Below, in pieces: positions 17,988-26,853 of a DNA stretch of 64,000 nt (position 1 is its first letter; each line of letters starts with the position of its first letter). The stretch lies in assembly GCA_015472025.1 (NCBI GenBank), contig BNHL01000001.1, forward strand, positions 5,072,001-5,136,000, given 5' to 3'. This stretch comes from Cytophagales bacterium WSM2-2 (GTDB lineage Bacteria > Bacteroidota > Bacteroidia > Cytophagales > Cyclobacteriaceae). Position numbers and translations under genes: made by a program. The notes under the pieces were generated by a model. The model was not told the origin of the DNA. It made no database searches and worked only from the letters and a program-made list of their open reading frames with translations.

Positions 17988-18572
17988 TTATTTGGCGAGT
18001 AATTTTTTGACGTACTTACCGATGATGTCAAACTCAAGATTCACCGTGTCACCGGCCTTCAAGTCATGGAATCCTGTGTTTTCAAAAGTGTATGGTATGA
18101 TAGCAACTGTAAATTCTCCATCATCTGAATTAAAACAGGTAAGGCTCACACCGTTCACGGTAATTGATCCCTTCTCTACGGTGACATTACCTTGTGAAGT
18201 GTCATAGTTAAAAGTAAAAAGCCAACTGCCATTCTGATCGCTTACGGACTTAACTTTCCCGGTCTGATCGACATGGCCTTGCACAATATGCCCGTCAAAC
18301 CGACCATTGGCGAGCATGCAGCGTTCCAGGTTTACTTTGCTGCCTTCCCGGAGAGACCCCAGGTTTGACTTTTGCAACGTCTCATCAATTGCCACAACCC
18401 AATGGAATCCATCGCCTACCCACACCACAGTGAGGCAAACTCCATCGTGAGAAATACTCTGATCAACTTTGAGTTCGTTGCTGATCCTGGACGCTATTTT
18501 GAAATGCCTGTTGGTACCTTCCTGCTTTATCGCGACCACTTCTCCTACCGCTTCAATAATCCCTGTAAACAT
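17988..18572 (-). CDS. ribE: Riboflavin synthase alpha chain
   Basis: This 194-residue enzyme converts two lumazines to riboflavin. The N-terminus MFTGIIEAVGEV is diagnostic. The protein is two similar lumazine-binding beta-barrels (residues about 1-95 and 96-190), shown by the repeated motifs SISHDGVCLTV and GSITVNGVSLTC, and by RCMLANGRFDGHIVQGHVD. Length is normal. Other riboflavin genes are not in this window. No riboswitch was seen upstream. Confidence 0.96.
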   Translation of the reverse strand: MFTGIIEAVGEVVAIKQEGTNRHFKIASRISNELKVDQSISHDGVCLTVVWVGDGFHWVVAIDETLQKSNLGSLREGSKVNLERCMLANGRFDGHIVQGHVDQTGKVKSVSDQNGSWLFTFNYDTSQGNVTVEKGSITVNGVSLTCFNSDDGEFTVAIIPYTFENTGFHDLKAGDTVNLEFDIIGKYVKKLLAK

Positions 18573-18611
18573 CTTTCTAATTTGCCTTGAATATGCGAGG
18601 AACTTTAAGAA

Positions 18612-18637
18612 TAAAAAAGCCCCGCAAATGCGAGGCT
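18612..18637 (-). terminator. Rho-independent terminator after the PAS histidine kinase gene
   Basis: Read on the minus strand, AGCCTCGCA, a short loop and TGCGGGGCT form a stem with one mismatch and are followed by TTTTTT. It lies 21 bases past the kinase stop codon and before the riboflavin synthase gene. Confidence 0.75.
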
Positions 18638-18657
18638 GGAAAATGTTAAAATTCCAT

Positions 18658-20169
18658 TTAGTTCATGGAAGGTCTAAATATGGTATTGTTAGGGATCTCG
18701 ATACGAAATTGCGTTCCTTCGCCCAGTTTTGAGCTCACCGAGATTTTTCCGTTCAATTTATCAATCGTGCTTTTCACGATATAAAGACCAAGACCGGATC
18801 CCTTGCTGCCATGACTGGCACGGAAGAACATCTTGAAGATATTTTCAAGGAATTCCTCAGCGATACCGACACCATTATCAGTAAATTTAATTACGGTCTT
18901 GTCAGTCTCGTTCGTAATATCAATCTGCAGGAAGGACTCTTTCCCTTTGTCCTGGTAGCGCACCGCATTGGAAATAATATTATTGAAAATAATCAACAGT
19001 CGGCTGTGGTCAGAGTAGAACGGTTTGTCATCATGAATATTGATAATAGACCTGACCAATTCCGCATCCTGCATGTACTTAAGCGAATCGATCGACTCCT
19101 TCACCAATTCACGAAAGTTGATTTTAGACGGCATTACCTCCATCCTTGAATTGCGGGAATAATGGATGATATCCGTTATGAAATTATTGAGTTTGAGGAT
19201 GCTGTTTTCTATTAACCCCAGGTAATGATCGAGTTTTTCCTTTTCGGGATCAATCTTGATCATGTTCACCAGTCCTTTGATAGACATCAACGGGGCTTTG
19301 AGATCGTGAGATGCGCTGTAGACAAATTGGTCAAGTTCCGAGTTGATCTTGGTAAGTTCCTCATTTTTGGCTTTCAGCAAATCTTCTGCTTCTCTCTGTT
19401 GAGTGATGTCACGAGAGTAGATTGTAAGGCCCGTCACTTTTGTATCTTCAACAATCGGGTACGTCTTTATTTCGAAAGTGCGAAGAGTATTTCCGATGGA
19501 ATAGGTTTCAATATACTTTCCTGGTCTGCCTTTCAATCCGGCTTCATATCGCGCGCGCCAAACCTGGCCCATTTCAGGCATGTGTTCAGGTACAAACTCA
19601 AAGATGTTCTTCCCACGAACCAGCTTCACTCCAAATGCGAGTTTGTACAACTTGAAGAATTCTTTGTTGTAGTCAATCAATTCAAAATCGCTGCTGATGA
19701 GCCAGATGCTGTTCTCGATGGTATTCAGAATTGACCGAAGGTTTGCTTCGTTGCCAATGATCTTCTTCTGATATGCTTTACGAACGGAAACATCCCGGCT
19801 GAAAACAGAGACGAACTGGCGACCATCTGCAAAAGTTTCGGACTTGAAATGAAGCTCCCAAAAATACTGCTTGCCGTCAATTTCAAACTCATCTTCGACT
19901 TTCACTGGAGAGCCACTTAAAGCAGTGTGGAACCGGTCTCTCCACTGGCGTGTCAGGGCCGAGTTGACTTCACCCATCGACTGCAAAATGTAGGTGCCTT
20001 TCTTTAATTCTACACCGTAGGTCTCCAGAAATGTCCAATAGAACCCCGGGTTAATCGTCACGATCCTGAACTCATCGTCCAGGAGTAGAATGTTGGAGTC
20101 CGCGTCTTCAATAATCGAAGTAAACAAATCCTGCCACACACCTACCTCCGTCTGATCAAGCATCATCAT
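18658..20169 (-). CDS. PAS domain sensor histidine kinase
   Basis: This 503-residue kinase lacks membrane helices, so it is cytosolic. Residues about 12-130 and 140-255 are two PAS domains (ILLDDEFRIVTINPGF, GYDYNKEF-like IDYNKEFFKLY). A short coiled coil (AEDLLKAKNEELTKINSEL) leads to the HisKA domain with the phosphoacceptor in YSASHDLKAPL (residue about 286). The ATPase domain follows, with N box NNIISNAVRYQD, FTDNGVGIAEE and GSKGSGLGLYIVKS. No response regulator is adjacent. Three related kinases (30642, 35083, 62923) occur in the window. Confidence 0.92.
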   Translation of the reverse strand: MMMLDQTEVGVWQDLFTSIIEDADSNILLLDDEFRIVTINPGFYWTFLETYGVELKKGTYILQSMGEVNSALTRQWRDRFHTALSGSPVKVEDEFEIDGKQYFWELHFKSETFADGRQFVSVFSRDVSVRKAYQKKIIGNEANLRSILNTIENSIWLISSDFELIDYNKEFFKLYKLAFGVKLVRGKNIFEFVPEHMPEMGQVWRARYEAGLKGRPGKYIETYSIGNTLRTFEIKTYPIVEDTKVTGLTIYSRDITQQREAEDLLKAKNEELTKINSELDQFVYSASHDLKAPLMSIKGLVNMIKIDPEKEKLDHYLGLIENSILKLNNFITDIIHYSRNSRMEVMPSKINFRELVKESIDSLKYMQDAELVRSIINIHDDKPFYSDHSRLLIIFNNIISNAVRYQDKGKESFLQIDITNETDKTVIKFTDNGVGIAEEFLENIFKMFFRASHGSKGSGLGLYIVKSTIDKLNGKISVSSKLGEGTQFRIEIPNNTIFRPSMN

Positions 20170-20331
20170 ACCTAAAACTTCCCACCGGCCAGAAGGACCG
20201 TCTTTATGGTTAATAACTGATTTTCAAAAAACTACAAAAACGTAAAGATAACTGCTTGGTTGTGAATGGCCTCCGTTTTTTTGCAATTTGTCCGGCATAG
20301 GACGTTTCAGCCGCGCAAAAGCAGTCAAGGG

Positions 20332-20371
20332 TAGATATAATTGATGAATTATATCTATCTGAAAATCAGAT
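20332..20371. repeat. Two adjacent perfect inverted repeats
   Basis: TAGATATAATT at 20332-20342 pairs with AATTATATCTA at 20347-20357 around GATG. ATCTGA at 20357-20362 pairs with TCAGAT at 20366-20371 around AAA. They lie between the TerB-like stop and the kinase start, both on the minus strand, so they could end the former transcript or regulate the latter. Confidence 0.4.
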
Positions 20372-20393
20372 TACTTATAAAGCAATGGAATAA

Positions 20394-20831
20394 CTAAGAA
20401 ATAAACATGGACGCGCGCTTAAGCGTCTCTTCCGCACTCTGGCCATTCTGGATATTTAATCGAATGGTTTGTATCAGCTCACCAGATTTGTTTTTAGGAT
20501 AACCGAACTTGACTGCAAACAGATCGCACAATTTCATCTCTTCGGGATGAACCTGGTTGTCAACGCTCATCATGTGTACCAGGTCATAGAACTGGTGAAA
20601 CCGCTCGGTTTTATCTGCTGGTAGCTCAAATTTGACTCCTTGTGGATTTTCTTTAATCGACTTCAGTTGCGACTCTGAGATGTTATTCTTCTTTGCAATT
20701 TGTTTAAGCAGGTCATACTCAATCTGATCAAAATTGCCATCTACAGCAGCCATCTCTATCAGATTTTTCATATGACTTTTAGCCGAGGCTTTTCCTTTGT
20801 GGAAAAGGCTAAGTATTTCCTTAATGTCCAT
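20394..20831 (-). CDS. TerB-like (tellurite resistance fold) protein
   Basis: I chose the ATG at 20831, giving 145 residues; the frame is open further but that part looks non-coding. The protein is all-helical, with the TerB-type pattern LIEMAAVDGNFDQIEYDLLKQIAKKNNI and MMSVDNQVHPEEMKLCDLFAVKFGY. These acidic DG/D-Q motifs are where TerB family proteins bind metal. Function is unknown; such proteins sense or buffer metals or act as scaffold domains. Transcription starts back to back with the GDSL esterase gene. Confidence 0.65.
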   Translation of the reverse strand: MDIKEILSLFHKGKASAKSHMKNLIEMAAVDGNFDQIEYDLLKQIAKKNNISESQLKSIKENPQGVKFELPADKTERFHQFYDLVHMMSVDNQVHPEEMKLCDLFAVKFGYPKNKSGELIQTIRLNIQNGQSAEETLKRASMFIS

Positions 20832-20924
20832 ACAAGAGTTTGTTTTAGGAAATTGAATGTACTGCGCAAAAACGATAATTAAAAATGCGTATCGATTAAA
20901 AATTAAAATGGATATTTGACTTTG

Positions 20925-21533
20925 ATGACTTACTTCAAAACAATTCTCATTGTATTTGTTTTTACAATGTTTCAAAATCAGCCAAAGTCGATTTTGTTTT
21001 TTGGCGACAGTCTTACCGCTGGTTATGGGCTTTCTTCTCCTGGCGAAGCTTTTCCTGCATTGGTCGAAAAAGAATTGAACAAACAGAGCAAAAGAGTCAA
21101 AGTGATTAATGCTGGTCTTAGTGGCGAAACTTCCGCTGGTGGCTTATCACGAATCGACTGGATACTGCGTCAGCCGATCGATATTTTTGTTCTTGAACTC
21201 GGAGCCAATGACGGGCTCCGCGGATTACCTGTTGATCAAACCAGGAAAAACCTGCAGGCAATCATCGATAAAGTAAAAGGAAAATATCCTGGTGTTAAGA
21301 TTGTTATGGCAGGAATGATGGTGCCTCCGAATATGGGTAAAGCTTATTCAGATGAATTCAAAAAAGTCTACCCCGACCTGGCCGCTAAAAACCAGGCTCA
21401 GCTTATCCCCTTCCTCCTCGAAGGTGTTGGTGGTGACGAAAAACTAAATCAAGGCGATGGCATTCATCCCAACGTGGAAGGTCATAAGATCATTGCGAAG
21501 AACCTGGCCCGGATATTCGAGAAATTGATTTAA
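20925..21533 (+). CDS. GDSL-type (SGNH) esterase, TesA-like arylesterase
   Basis: This protein of about 202 residues starts at ATG 20925; a TTG nine bases upstream is possible. A signal-like hydrophobic segment (FKTILIVFVFTMF) precedes the hydrolase. Block I holds the nucleophile serine in ILFFGDSLTAGYGL. The glycine lies in GLSGETSAGG, the asparagine in LELGANDGLRG, and the Asp-His pair in DGIHPNVEGHKI. This matches the TesA/lysophospholipase L1 group acting on esters or thioesters in the periplasm. It is a single gene. Confidence 0.9.
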   Translation: MTYFKTILIVFVFTMFQNQPKSILFFGDSLTAGYGLSSPGEAFPALVEKELNKQSKRVKVINAGLSGETSAGGLSRIDWILRQPIDIFVLELGANDGLRGLPVDQTRKNLQAIIDKVKGKYPGVKIVMAGMMVPPNMGKAYSDEFKKVYPDLAAKNQAQLIPFLLEGVGGDEKLNQGDGIHPNVEGHKIIAKNLARIFEKLI

Positions 21534-21539
21534 GACTCA

Positions 21540-24137
21540 CTAAAATTCAATCCTGTAATTCAAAACAGGAATCACCCCCAGCTGAGTTGTATAATCTATT
21601 TTGCCAGCATTGAAGTTCAACCATTGATAATGAACATTATTCCTGTTGGTCGCATTTCGTAAATCAAACGACCATGTGTGAGATGCTCTCGCCCTGTTCT
21701 TTCTAAATCCGAAATGCAGATCGATACGAAAATAATCAGGAAGTCTTAACTCATAGCTCCGGTCGTAGTAATAGACTTCAGAGCTGGTAAGCCAACTGTC
21801 AACGACATTATATGGTGTTTGCCTGTTGTTTCCCATCCAGGTAATCCTGGCATTCAGTTCTATCGTGTTATTTTTTCCGATACCCGTTTGGTACTCTTTG
21901 CCGGCAAGTGCCGTAAAAATATACTGACCGTTAAATGCTGTATTCCGGCTAATGTTATCCGAGCCTTTGTATGTTGACTGATACAACGAACCAGTCAATA
22001 AGAAATAGGAATTTTTCGTAAAAAATCTCTCCAATGTCAACTCAACTCCATAGTTTGTACCGGTACCTGTATTTGAAAGTTGAATGGGTGGCGCTTCAAC
22101 AGTCTTCGAGTTGAGGTACTCATTCAGTTGATTAATTGCAGAATAGGTCGTGAACTGTGCGGGGCCATTTGAATCATAGTACACGGGGATGCTGTAGAGC
22201 GATTGATAGTAGGCTTCCAACCGGGTATGGATGTGTTCTCCCAGCATGCGATCATATCCGGCTACATAGTGAATCGCTTTGGAGAAATCCAGGTTCTTGT
22301 TCGGGTAGTTGATTGTCCCATCCGGCTGCTGAAGGCTTCCATAGTACATCGTGAGCGGCTGAAGCCTGCTATGAACTCCGGCTGCCGCGCTTAGATTTTG
22401 ATTCGGTGAAATTTCATAGTTCAAGCCTAAACGCGGTTCAACTGAGTAATGACTATTCAGCAAAAAAAGAATACCATGGACTCCGGCATTAACTACCAAC
22501 TTGTCACCGAATTGTTTTTTCCATTGCCCATATCCTTGCAAGTACCCGGTATTTCCATTGCCATCCACATACTGCACTTTTTCGCCGGTTGTCTGATCAA
22601 CATAAAAGTGATTTAGTTGAAACTTCTGATAACTGAATACCAGGCCCGTTCTTATAGCGCTGCTCGATGAAAATCGCTTATTAAATTGTGGCGACACACG
22701 AAATGAATAACTGGTGTTTTGCTGACCCCGTGTTTGCATCTGAATTGAATTAACTGACTGGACGCGCGTAAGATCGTCTGTGCCAGCGGTTGCTGATGCT
22801 GCCAAAATGAATGAGGAGTTATTCTCAAAATTCCTTCGATGTGTTATTCCTCCAAAAGCATTTCTTGTCTGAAGCCTGTTCTTGCCATCGCCCGACACGT
22901 TTTCATTGATGATTCCGTCACCAAGAATTCCCCAGACGTTAGTTGAAGAATTCTCAGTCGGAAAAGACAAGTTAAATGACATGTCTTGATATTGTGGCAC
23001 AGCTCCTTCTTCGAAAAATCCAAGTCCTTGCAATAGCCCAAGTGTGGAGTACCGGTAGTTAACGAGATACGATGATCTGTTCTTCTTGCTGAACGGGCCT
23101 TCTGCAGCCAGGTCCAAACCAATAGCTCCAGCTTGAAATGATCGCTCATGCTTGAGATTGTTTCCCTTTCGCAGTTTGATATCCATCACACCCGACAAAG
23201 CATTGCCATACTCAGCAGCAAGCGCTCCCGGAAAAAAATCAGATTTGTCAATCATATTCAGGCTTAACATACTGACACCTCCGCCAGAACCACCGAAAGA
23301 TGAGAAATGACTTGGGCTGGGAATCTCCGTACCTTCCAATCGCCATTGCATTCCATTCGGAGAGTTTCCACGAATAGCCAAACTGTTAGTGGCATCATTG
23401 TTAGCTGCTATTCCCGGATAAGCGGTCATCATCCGAGCCGGGTCATTGAAATTGGACGCAAATCGTTTTGTTTCCTCTGCGGAAAAGGACCTTCCTCCTG
23501 ACAATGAAAAACTGTTCAACGCCTGACCATTAAGTTGTGTGGGACGCACTACAATTTCTTGAAGCCTGACAACTGCCTCCTTGAGGCCAACGTTTATAAT
23601 TGTCTCATGACCGACTTCGACAATTACGTCCGATAACATTACTTCTTCATATCCTACCAGGGAGATTTTCAGTGCGTACCTGCCAACGTTGACAAGACCC
23701 AATGAAAAATTGCCATTGGCATCAGCACTGGCGCCATTAAGTGAATCAAGGCCAAGGACAACTACATTAGCACCCGGAAGCTCTTGTGAGGTCGATTTGT
23801 CTACTACCTTTCCCCGGATGACTTGTTTGAATTGAATAGCCCGTAAACTGATTGTTGCCCCAATTATTTTATAAGTCACCCCAACTTTAGGAAGGATCTC
23901 ATCAAGCACTTCACGAAGTGTTTTGTTTTCCGCTTTGAGCACGACAGTTTTTCGCAACGGAATTGCATTGTTCCCATAGGAAAAATCAACACCATAGATT
24001 TCCTTTAATTTGAATAACGCAGACTGCAGTTCAGTTTTGCCATAATCGAAAGAAGCCCTTTTCTCAGCTGGTTGTGCAAGCAGTACTCCCTGTATAAGCA
24101 GAATAACAAGAATGACTTTCACGCGAACAAGTCTCAT
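21540..24137 (-). CDS. TonB-dependent outer membrane receptor with STN signalling domain
   Basis: This 865-residue receptor has a signal peptide (residues about 1-22), an STN/secretin-like domain (about 28-90, DYGKTELQSALFKLKEIYG), a carboxypeptidase-regulatory-like domain (about 108-190, GKVVDKSTSQELPGANVVV), a plug (about 210-330, SLAIRGNSPNGMQWRLEG) and a barrel ending in phenylalanine. The STN domain marks it as a transducer that signals to an anti-sigma factor. It is the last gene of the leftward sigma / S41 / FecR operon, ten bases after fecR. The substrate is unknown. Confidence 0.9.
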   Translation of the reverse strand: MRLVRVKVILVILLIQGVLLAQPAEKRASFDYGKTELQSALFKLKEIYGVDFSYGNNAIPLRKTVVLKAENKTLREVLDEILPKVGVTYKIIGATISLRAIQFKQVIRGKVVDKSTSQELPGANVVVLGLDSLNGASADANGNFSLGLVNVGRYALKISLVGYEEVMLSDVIVEVGHETIINVGLKEAVVRLQEIVVRPTQLNGQALNSFSLSGGRSFSAEETKRFASNFNDPARMMTAYPGIAANNDATNSLAIRGNSPNGMQWRLEGTEIPSPSHFSSFGGSGGGVSMLSLNMIDKSDFFPGALAAEYGNALSGVMDIKLRKGNNLKHERSFQAGAIGLDLAAEGPFSKKNRSSYLVNYRYSTLGLLQGLGFFEEGAVPQYQDMSFNLSFPTENSSTNVWGILGDGIINENVSGDGKNRLQTRNAFGGITHRRNFENNSSFILAASATAGTDDLTRVQSVNSIQMQTRGQQNTSYSFRVSPQFNKRFSSSSAIRTGLVFSYQKFQLNHFYVDQTTGEKVQYVDGNGNTGYLQGYGQWKKQFGDKLVVNAGVHGILFLLNSHYSVEPRLGLNYEISPNQNLSAAAGVHSRLQPLTMYYGSLQQPDGTINYPNKNLDFSKAIHYVAGYDRMLGEHIHTRLEAYYQSLYSIPVYYDSNGPAQFTTYSAINQLNEYLNSKTVEAPPIQLSNTGTGTNYGVELTLERFFTKNSYFLLTGSLYQSTYKGSDNISRNTAFNGQYIFTALAGKEYQTGIGKNNTIELNARITWMGNNRQTPYNVVDSWLTSSEVYYYDRSYELRLPDYFRIDLHFGFRKNRARASHTWSFDLRNATNRNNVHYQWLNFNAGKIDYTTQLGVIPVLNYRIEF

Positions 24138-24147
24138 GGTCCGATTA

Positions 24148-25128
24148 TCATTTAGAGCTTGACGCAGATAACGTATACCCCACTGGGCTTTCTTTCCACG
24201 TGAGGTTTAGGGTATAGCATACGGTTTCCAATGCCACTTCCACAGGCTGCTGCTTCAGGGTACCTGAAAATAAATAGCCTTGAGGATTTTCCACATTCAA
24301 ATCAACCCTGACTTTGTAATAGTCTGACATATCCTCAACCACATTGGTCAATTTTTCATTTTCAAATTCAAGAACACCGGTGTGCCACGCTATTTCATTT
24401 TTGTTACGACTTTGATTTTTTTCCAGCTGACCACTCTCATTGAGGTTAGCCTCATACCCGGGTTCAACAACGACTGATGATATCACTTTCTCCTGAATCG
24501 AATACGAGAACCTTACTTTTCCGGTTACTACAAAAAGGCTGCTTTGCTTATCTCGAAGTTTCAAGTCAAAAGAAGTTCCGAGCACGCGGGTCCTGAATGA
24601 GGGATTAACTATCACAAAAGGTTGCTGTGGATTGTGGGTTACATCGAAGAACGCTTCACCTTTTAATTCCACCTGCCGGATGGAATCGTTGAATTGCTCC
24701 GGGTAGGTCAGTTCACTATTCGCGTTTAGCCACACTCTTGTATTATCCGGAAGTACAATGGCTTTTGTTTCCTCAGTTGTTTTTACGGAAACGAGTTTCG
24801 CGATCAGTCGGCCACTGGGGATAAGATTATAAACTACTACTATAGCCAGTACAAGACATGCGGCTGCGGCCCATCGGATGAAAACAGGTTGCAACTTCCG
24901 CTCCGGAGTCGGTCGAATTCGTGACGAAATTTTTGACCATGCTTGCTGCCTGTCAAATCCAAAGCCTTCCGGATTTTTAGTTCGCTGCCACAAAAGTCCA
25001 GACTCTTCGAACATTTTTCTATTCATCTCGTCTTTTGAAATCCAATCTTCCAACTGCTGATTTTCATCGGATAAAATCTTGCCAGAGAATTTCTTGACAA
25101 TCAATTCCCAAACTTTTTCGTCAGTCAT
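24148..25128 (-). CDS. FecR family anti-sigma factor
   Basis: This 326-residue protein has a cytoplasmic N-terminal part (residues about 1-85, with IVKKFSGKILSDENQQLEDW and a conserved WxKI/ISSRIR region), one membrane helix (FIRWAAAACLVLAIVVVYNL, about 84-105), a periplasmic FecR domain (VLPDNTRVWLNANSELTYPE, GEAFFDVTHNPQQPFVI) and a C-terminal DUF4974-like domain (LEFENEKLTNVVEDMSDYY). It should hold the ECF sigma factor until the STN receptor signals. It starts six bases after the S41 peptidase stop. Confidence 0.93.
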   Translation of the reverse strand: MTDEKVWELIVKKFSGKILSDENQQLEDWISKDEMNRKMFEESGLLWQRTKNPEGFGFDRQQAWSKISSRIRPTPERKLQPVFIRWAAAACLVLAIVVVYNLIPSGRLIAKLVSVKTTEETKAIVLPDNTRVWLNANSELTYPEQFNDSIRQVELKGEAFFDVTHNPQQPFVIVNPSFRTRVLGTSFDLKLRDKQSSLFVVTGKVRFSYSIQEKVISSVVVEPGYEANLNESGQLEKNQSRNKNEIAWHTGVLEFENEKLTNVVEDMSDYYKVRVDLNVENPQGYLFSGTLKQQPVEVALETVCYTLNLTWKESPVGYTLSASSSK

Positions 25129-25134
25129 AAAATA

Positions 25135-26133
25135 TTAGTTTATTAATTCCAGGGCTTTTTCAATAATCGTATCCTTTCCAGCCGTCACATCTTCTTGTTT
25201 AAGCCATACGGGTACATCCGGATACAGACCTTTGTTTTCAAATACGGTATAGTCCGGAGTTACTTCAATCCAGCGTGGCACCCGGTACTGCCAGCCATTT
25301 GGTAATCGGCGATTAAGCGGGTTTCCTGATGATCCTCCGGTAGTATCACCAACAATTTTTACTCCTGGGATTGTCCGCATGGCAAGCACAAAAGATTCTG
25401 CTGCGCTCACGACATATCGATTAGTGAGTACAACAATCGGGCGTCCTTTAAAAAAAGTGGTACTGGAAGCTGGTGTGTACCGGTCTACCCAATCGGTAAA
25501 ATCATTATGAGCAGGTCCATTTCTATATTTAACCTTCGAATAAATACGAGGACTATCGTTGAGTTTCTCGATAATATGAGAAGCCAAAGCATCACTGCCG
25601 CCTCCGTTTCCACGGATATCGATTATAATTCCCTTCAGGTTCTTGTTTTGCCAGTCGGTGAAGATGGACTCAGTAATTGTAAAGTCGGAATCACTTCCCT
25701 GAAATTTAGAAATCATAAGAAAGCCCACAGTGCCCCGGATAATTCCGTGCTTCAACACGCTCCCTGCCGATTGCAAAGTCACATAGTTGGAAAGGTTAAT
25801 TGGTGAATTCTTGGGGTGCCCCGCAGTATAGTCGTACGAAATAAAATTGGAGTTGGCAGTCAGTGAAGCATGAGCATCTTTCAAACTAAGGATAATCTCA
25901 CTAAGTATATCCAGAAGCGCTTTAGGAGAAGTATTGGCGTGTATCCTTGGACGATAGGTTTGTTTGTATTGCTCCCAGTCTATTCCCTTCTGTTCAAAAA
26001 AAGAGTAGTTGCGATCAAAGTCATTCCAGAAAATGTCAAAATTAATTTCCGGAGTATTGATCAATATGTCAGGCTCGGTATGACACCCCACCACCAACGT
26101 CAGCACCGCCAAGGCAAGAATCTTCCGCTTCAT
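25135..26133 (-). CDS. S41 family peptidase lipoprotein
   Basis: This 332-residue protein begins with a lipoprotein signal (residues 1-16, LVVGC with Cys17). An N-terminal helical region (about 30-95) precedes the S41 core, which has IIDIRGNGGGSDALASHI (residues about 170-187) and the nucleophile Ser243 in YVVSAAESFVLAM. GDTTGGSSG follows, and the tail names the substrate groove (RWIEVTPDYTVFENKGLYPDVPV). No PDZ domain is evident. It lies between sigma and FecR genes, which suggests a link to anti-sigma cleavage; that role is inferred. Confidence 0.88.
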   Translation of the reverse strand: MKRKILALAVLTLVVGCHTEPDILINTPEINFDIFWNDFDRNYSFFEQKGIDWEQYKQTYRPRIHANTSPKALLDILSEIILSLKDAHASLTANSNFISYDYTAGHPKNSPINLSNYVTLQSAGSVLKHGIIRGTVGFLMISKFQGSDSDFTITESIFTDWQNKNLKGIIIDIRGNGGGSDALASHIIEKLNDSPRIYSKVKYRNGPAHNDFTDWVDRYTPASSTTFFKGRPIVVLTNRYVVSAAESFVLAMRTIPGVKIVGDTTGGSSGNPLNRRLPNGWQYRVPRWIEVTPDYTVFENKGLYPDVPVWLKQEDVTAGKDTIIEKALELIN

Positions 26134-26148
26134 CCAAATGGTTTTACA

Positions 26149-26179
26149 TTAGGATGCGAAAAACGGGAGTTCCCCCTAG
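26149..26179 (-). promoter_or_regulatory. Candidate ECF sigma-dependent promoter ahead of the S41/FecR/TonB genes
   Basis: On the minus strand the gap between sigma and peptidase genes contains AGGGGGAACTCCCG, a T-rich spacer, then CGCATCCTAA. From memory this resembles the AGGG(G)...CGTC/CGCATC-like elements found before fecR genes in Bacteroidota. If so, it would place the peptidase first in the sigma-activated message. Confidence 0.4.
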
Positions 26180-26185
26180 TCATTC

Positions 26186-26710
26186 TCAAATAAAATTTTG
26201 CCAGGCTAAAAGCAAAAGGCTCAAGAGCGCAGCACGTAATCGCTTGAGCGCTGTTCCAATATGGTTTTCTACTGTCTTCACTGAGATATCCAGCTCTTCA
26301 GCTATCTCTTTGTAGCTCATCTCTTCGTACCGGCTCAAAATAAACACCTGCCGGCAAGCAGGAGGCAGTCCAAGCAATGCTTTGGTAACGAGATTTTCAG
26401 TCTCCTTTGCATCCAGTTGCGCTTCGGTAGAGTCCGCTTCTAAAGGAGTTGACAATTTTAGCTCTTCGTATTTTATTCCAGTCTGTCTCCTCGTACGCAG
26501 ATACATCAACGCATTGTTCACTGCCATTTTTGAAATGTAAGCCGGAATGGATTCCTGATTGAGCACGGCTGGTTTATTCTCCCAGAATTTTACAAAAGCT
26601 TCCTGAACCAAGTCCTCTGCCACATCTCTGTCATTAATAATAAGTGCTACCCGTAAACAAAACGTTTCGTAGTGTTTGTTGAAGCAGGTTTCAAATTCCT
26701 TCTCAGACAT
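26186..26710 (-). CDS. ECF RNA polymerase sigma-70 factor (Bacteroidota FecI-like)
   Basis: This 174-residue factor has sigma region 2 (residues about 8-75, DVAEDLVQEAFVKFWENKP) and region 4 (about 110-165, LPPACRQVFILSRYEEMSY then KEIAEELDISVKTVENHIG, the helix-turn-helix). It should direct transcription of the downstream peptidase, fecR and receptor genes once released by FecR. It is transcribed leftward as the first gene of the cassette. A TAATCTTG box upstream is close to the -7 consensus. Confidence 0.94.
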   Translation of the reverse strand: MSEKEFETCFNKHYETFCLRVALIINDRDVAEDLVQEAFVKFWENKPAVLNQESIPAYISKMAVNNALMYLRTRRQTGIKYEELKLSTPLEADSTEAQLDAKETENLVTKALLGLPPACRQVFILSRYEEMSYKEIAEELDISVKTVENHIGTALKRLRAALLSLLLLAWQNFI

Positions 26711-26853
26711 CTATTCCTGATTTTTTAACACTGGTGCTGAAGTCCGGCAAGATTAATGATTAAAACCAACTTAGGTAAGTTTCTCCCATGGCCTGTGTTA
26801 AAAATTTTTCACTTTTCAATAAATAATTACGATCATTAGAAAAAGTTTCCCTT

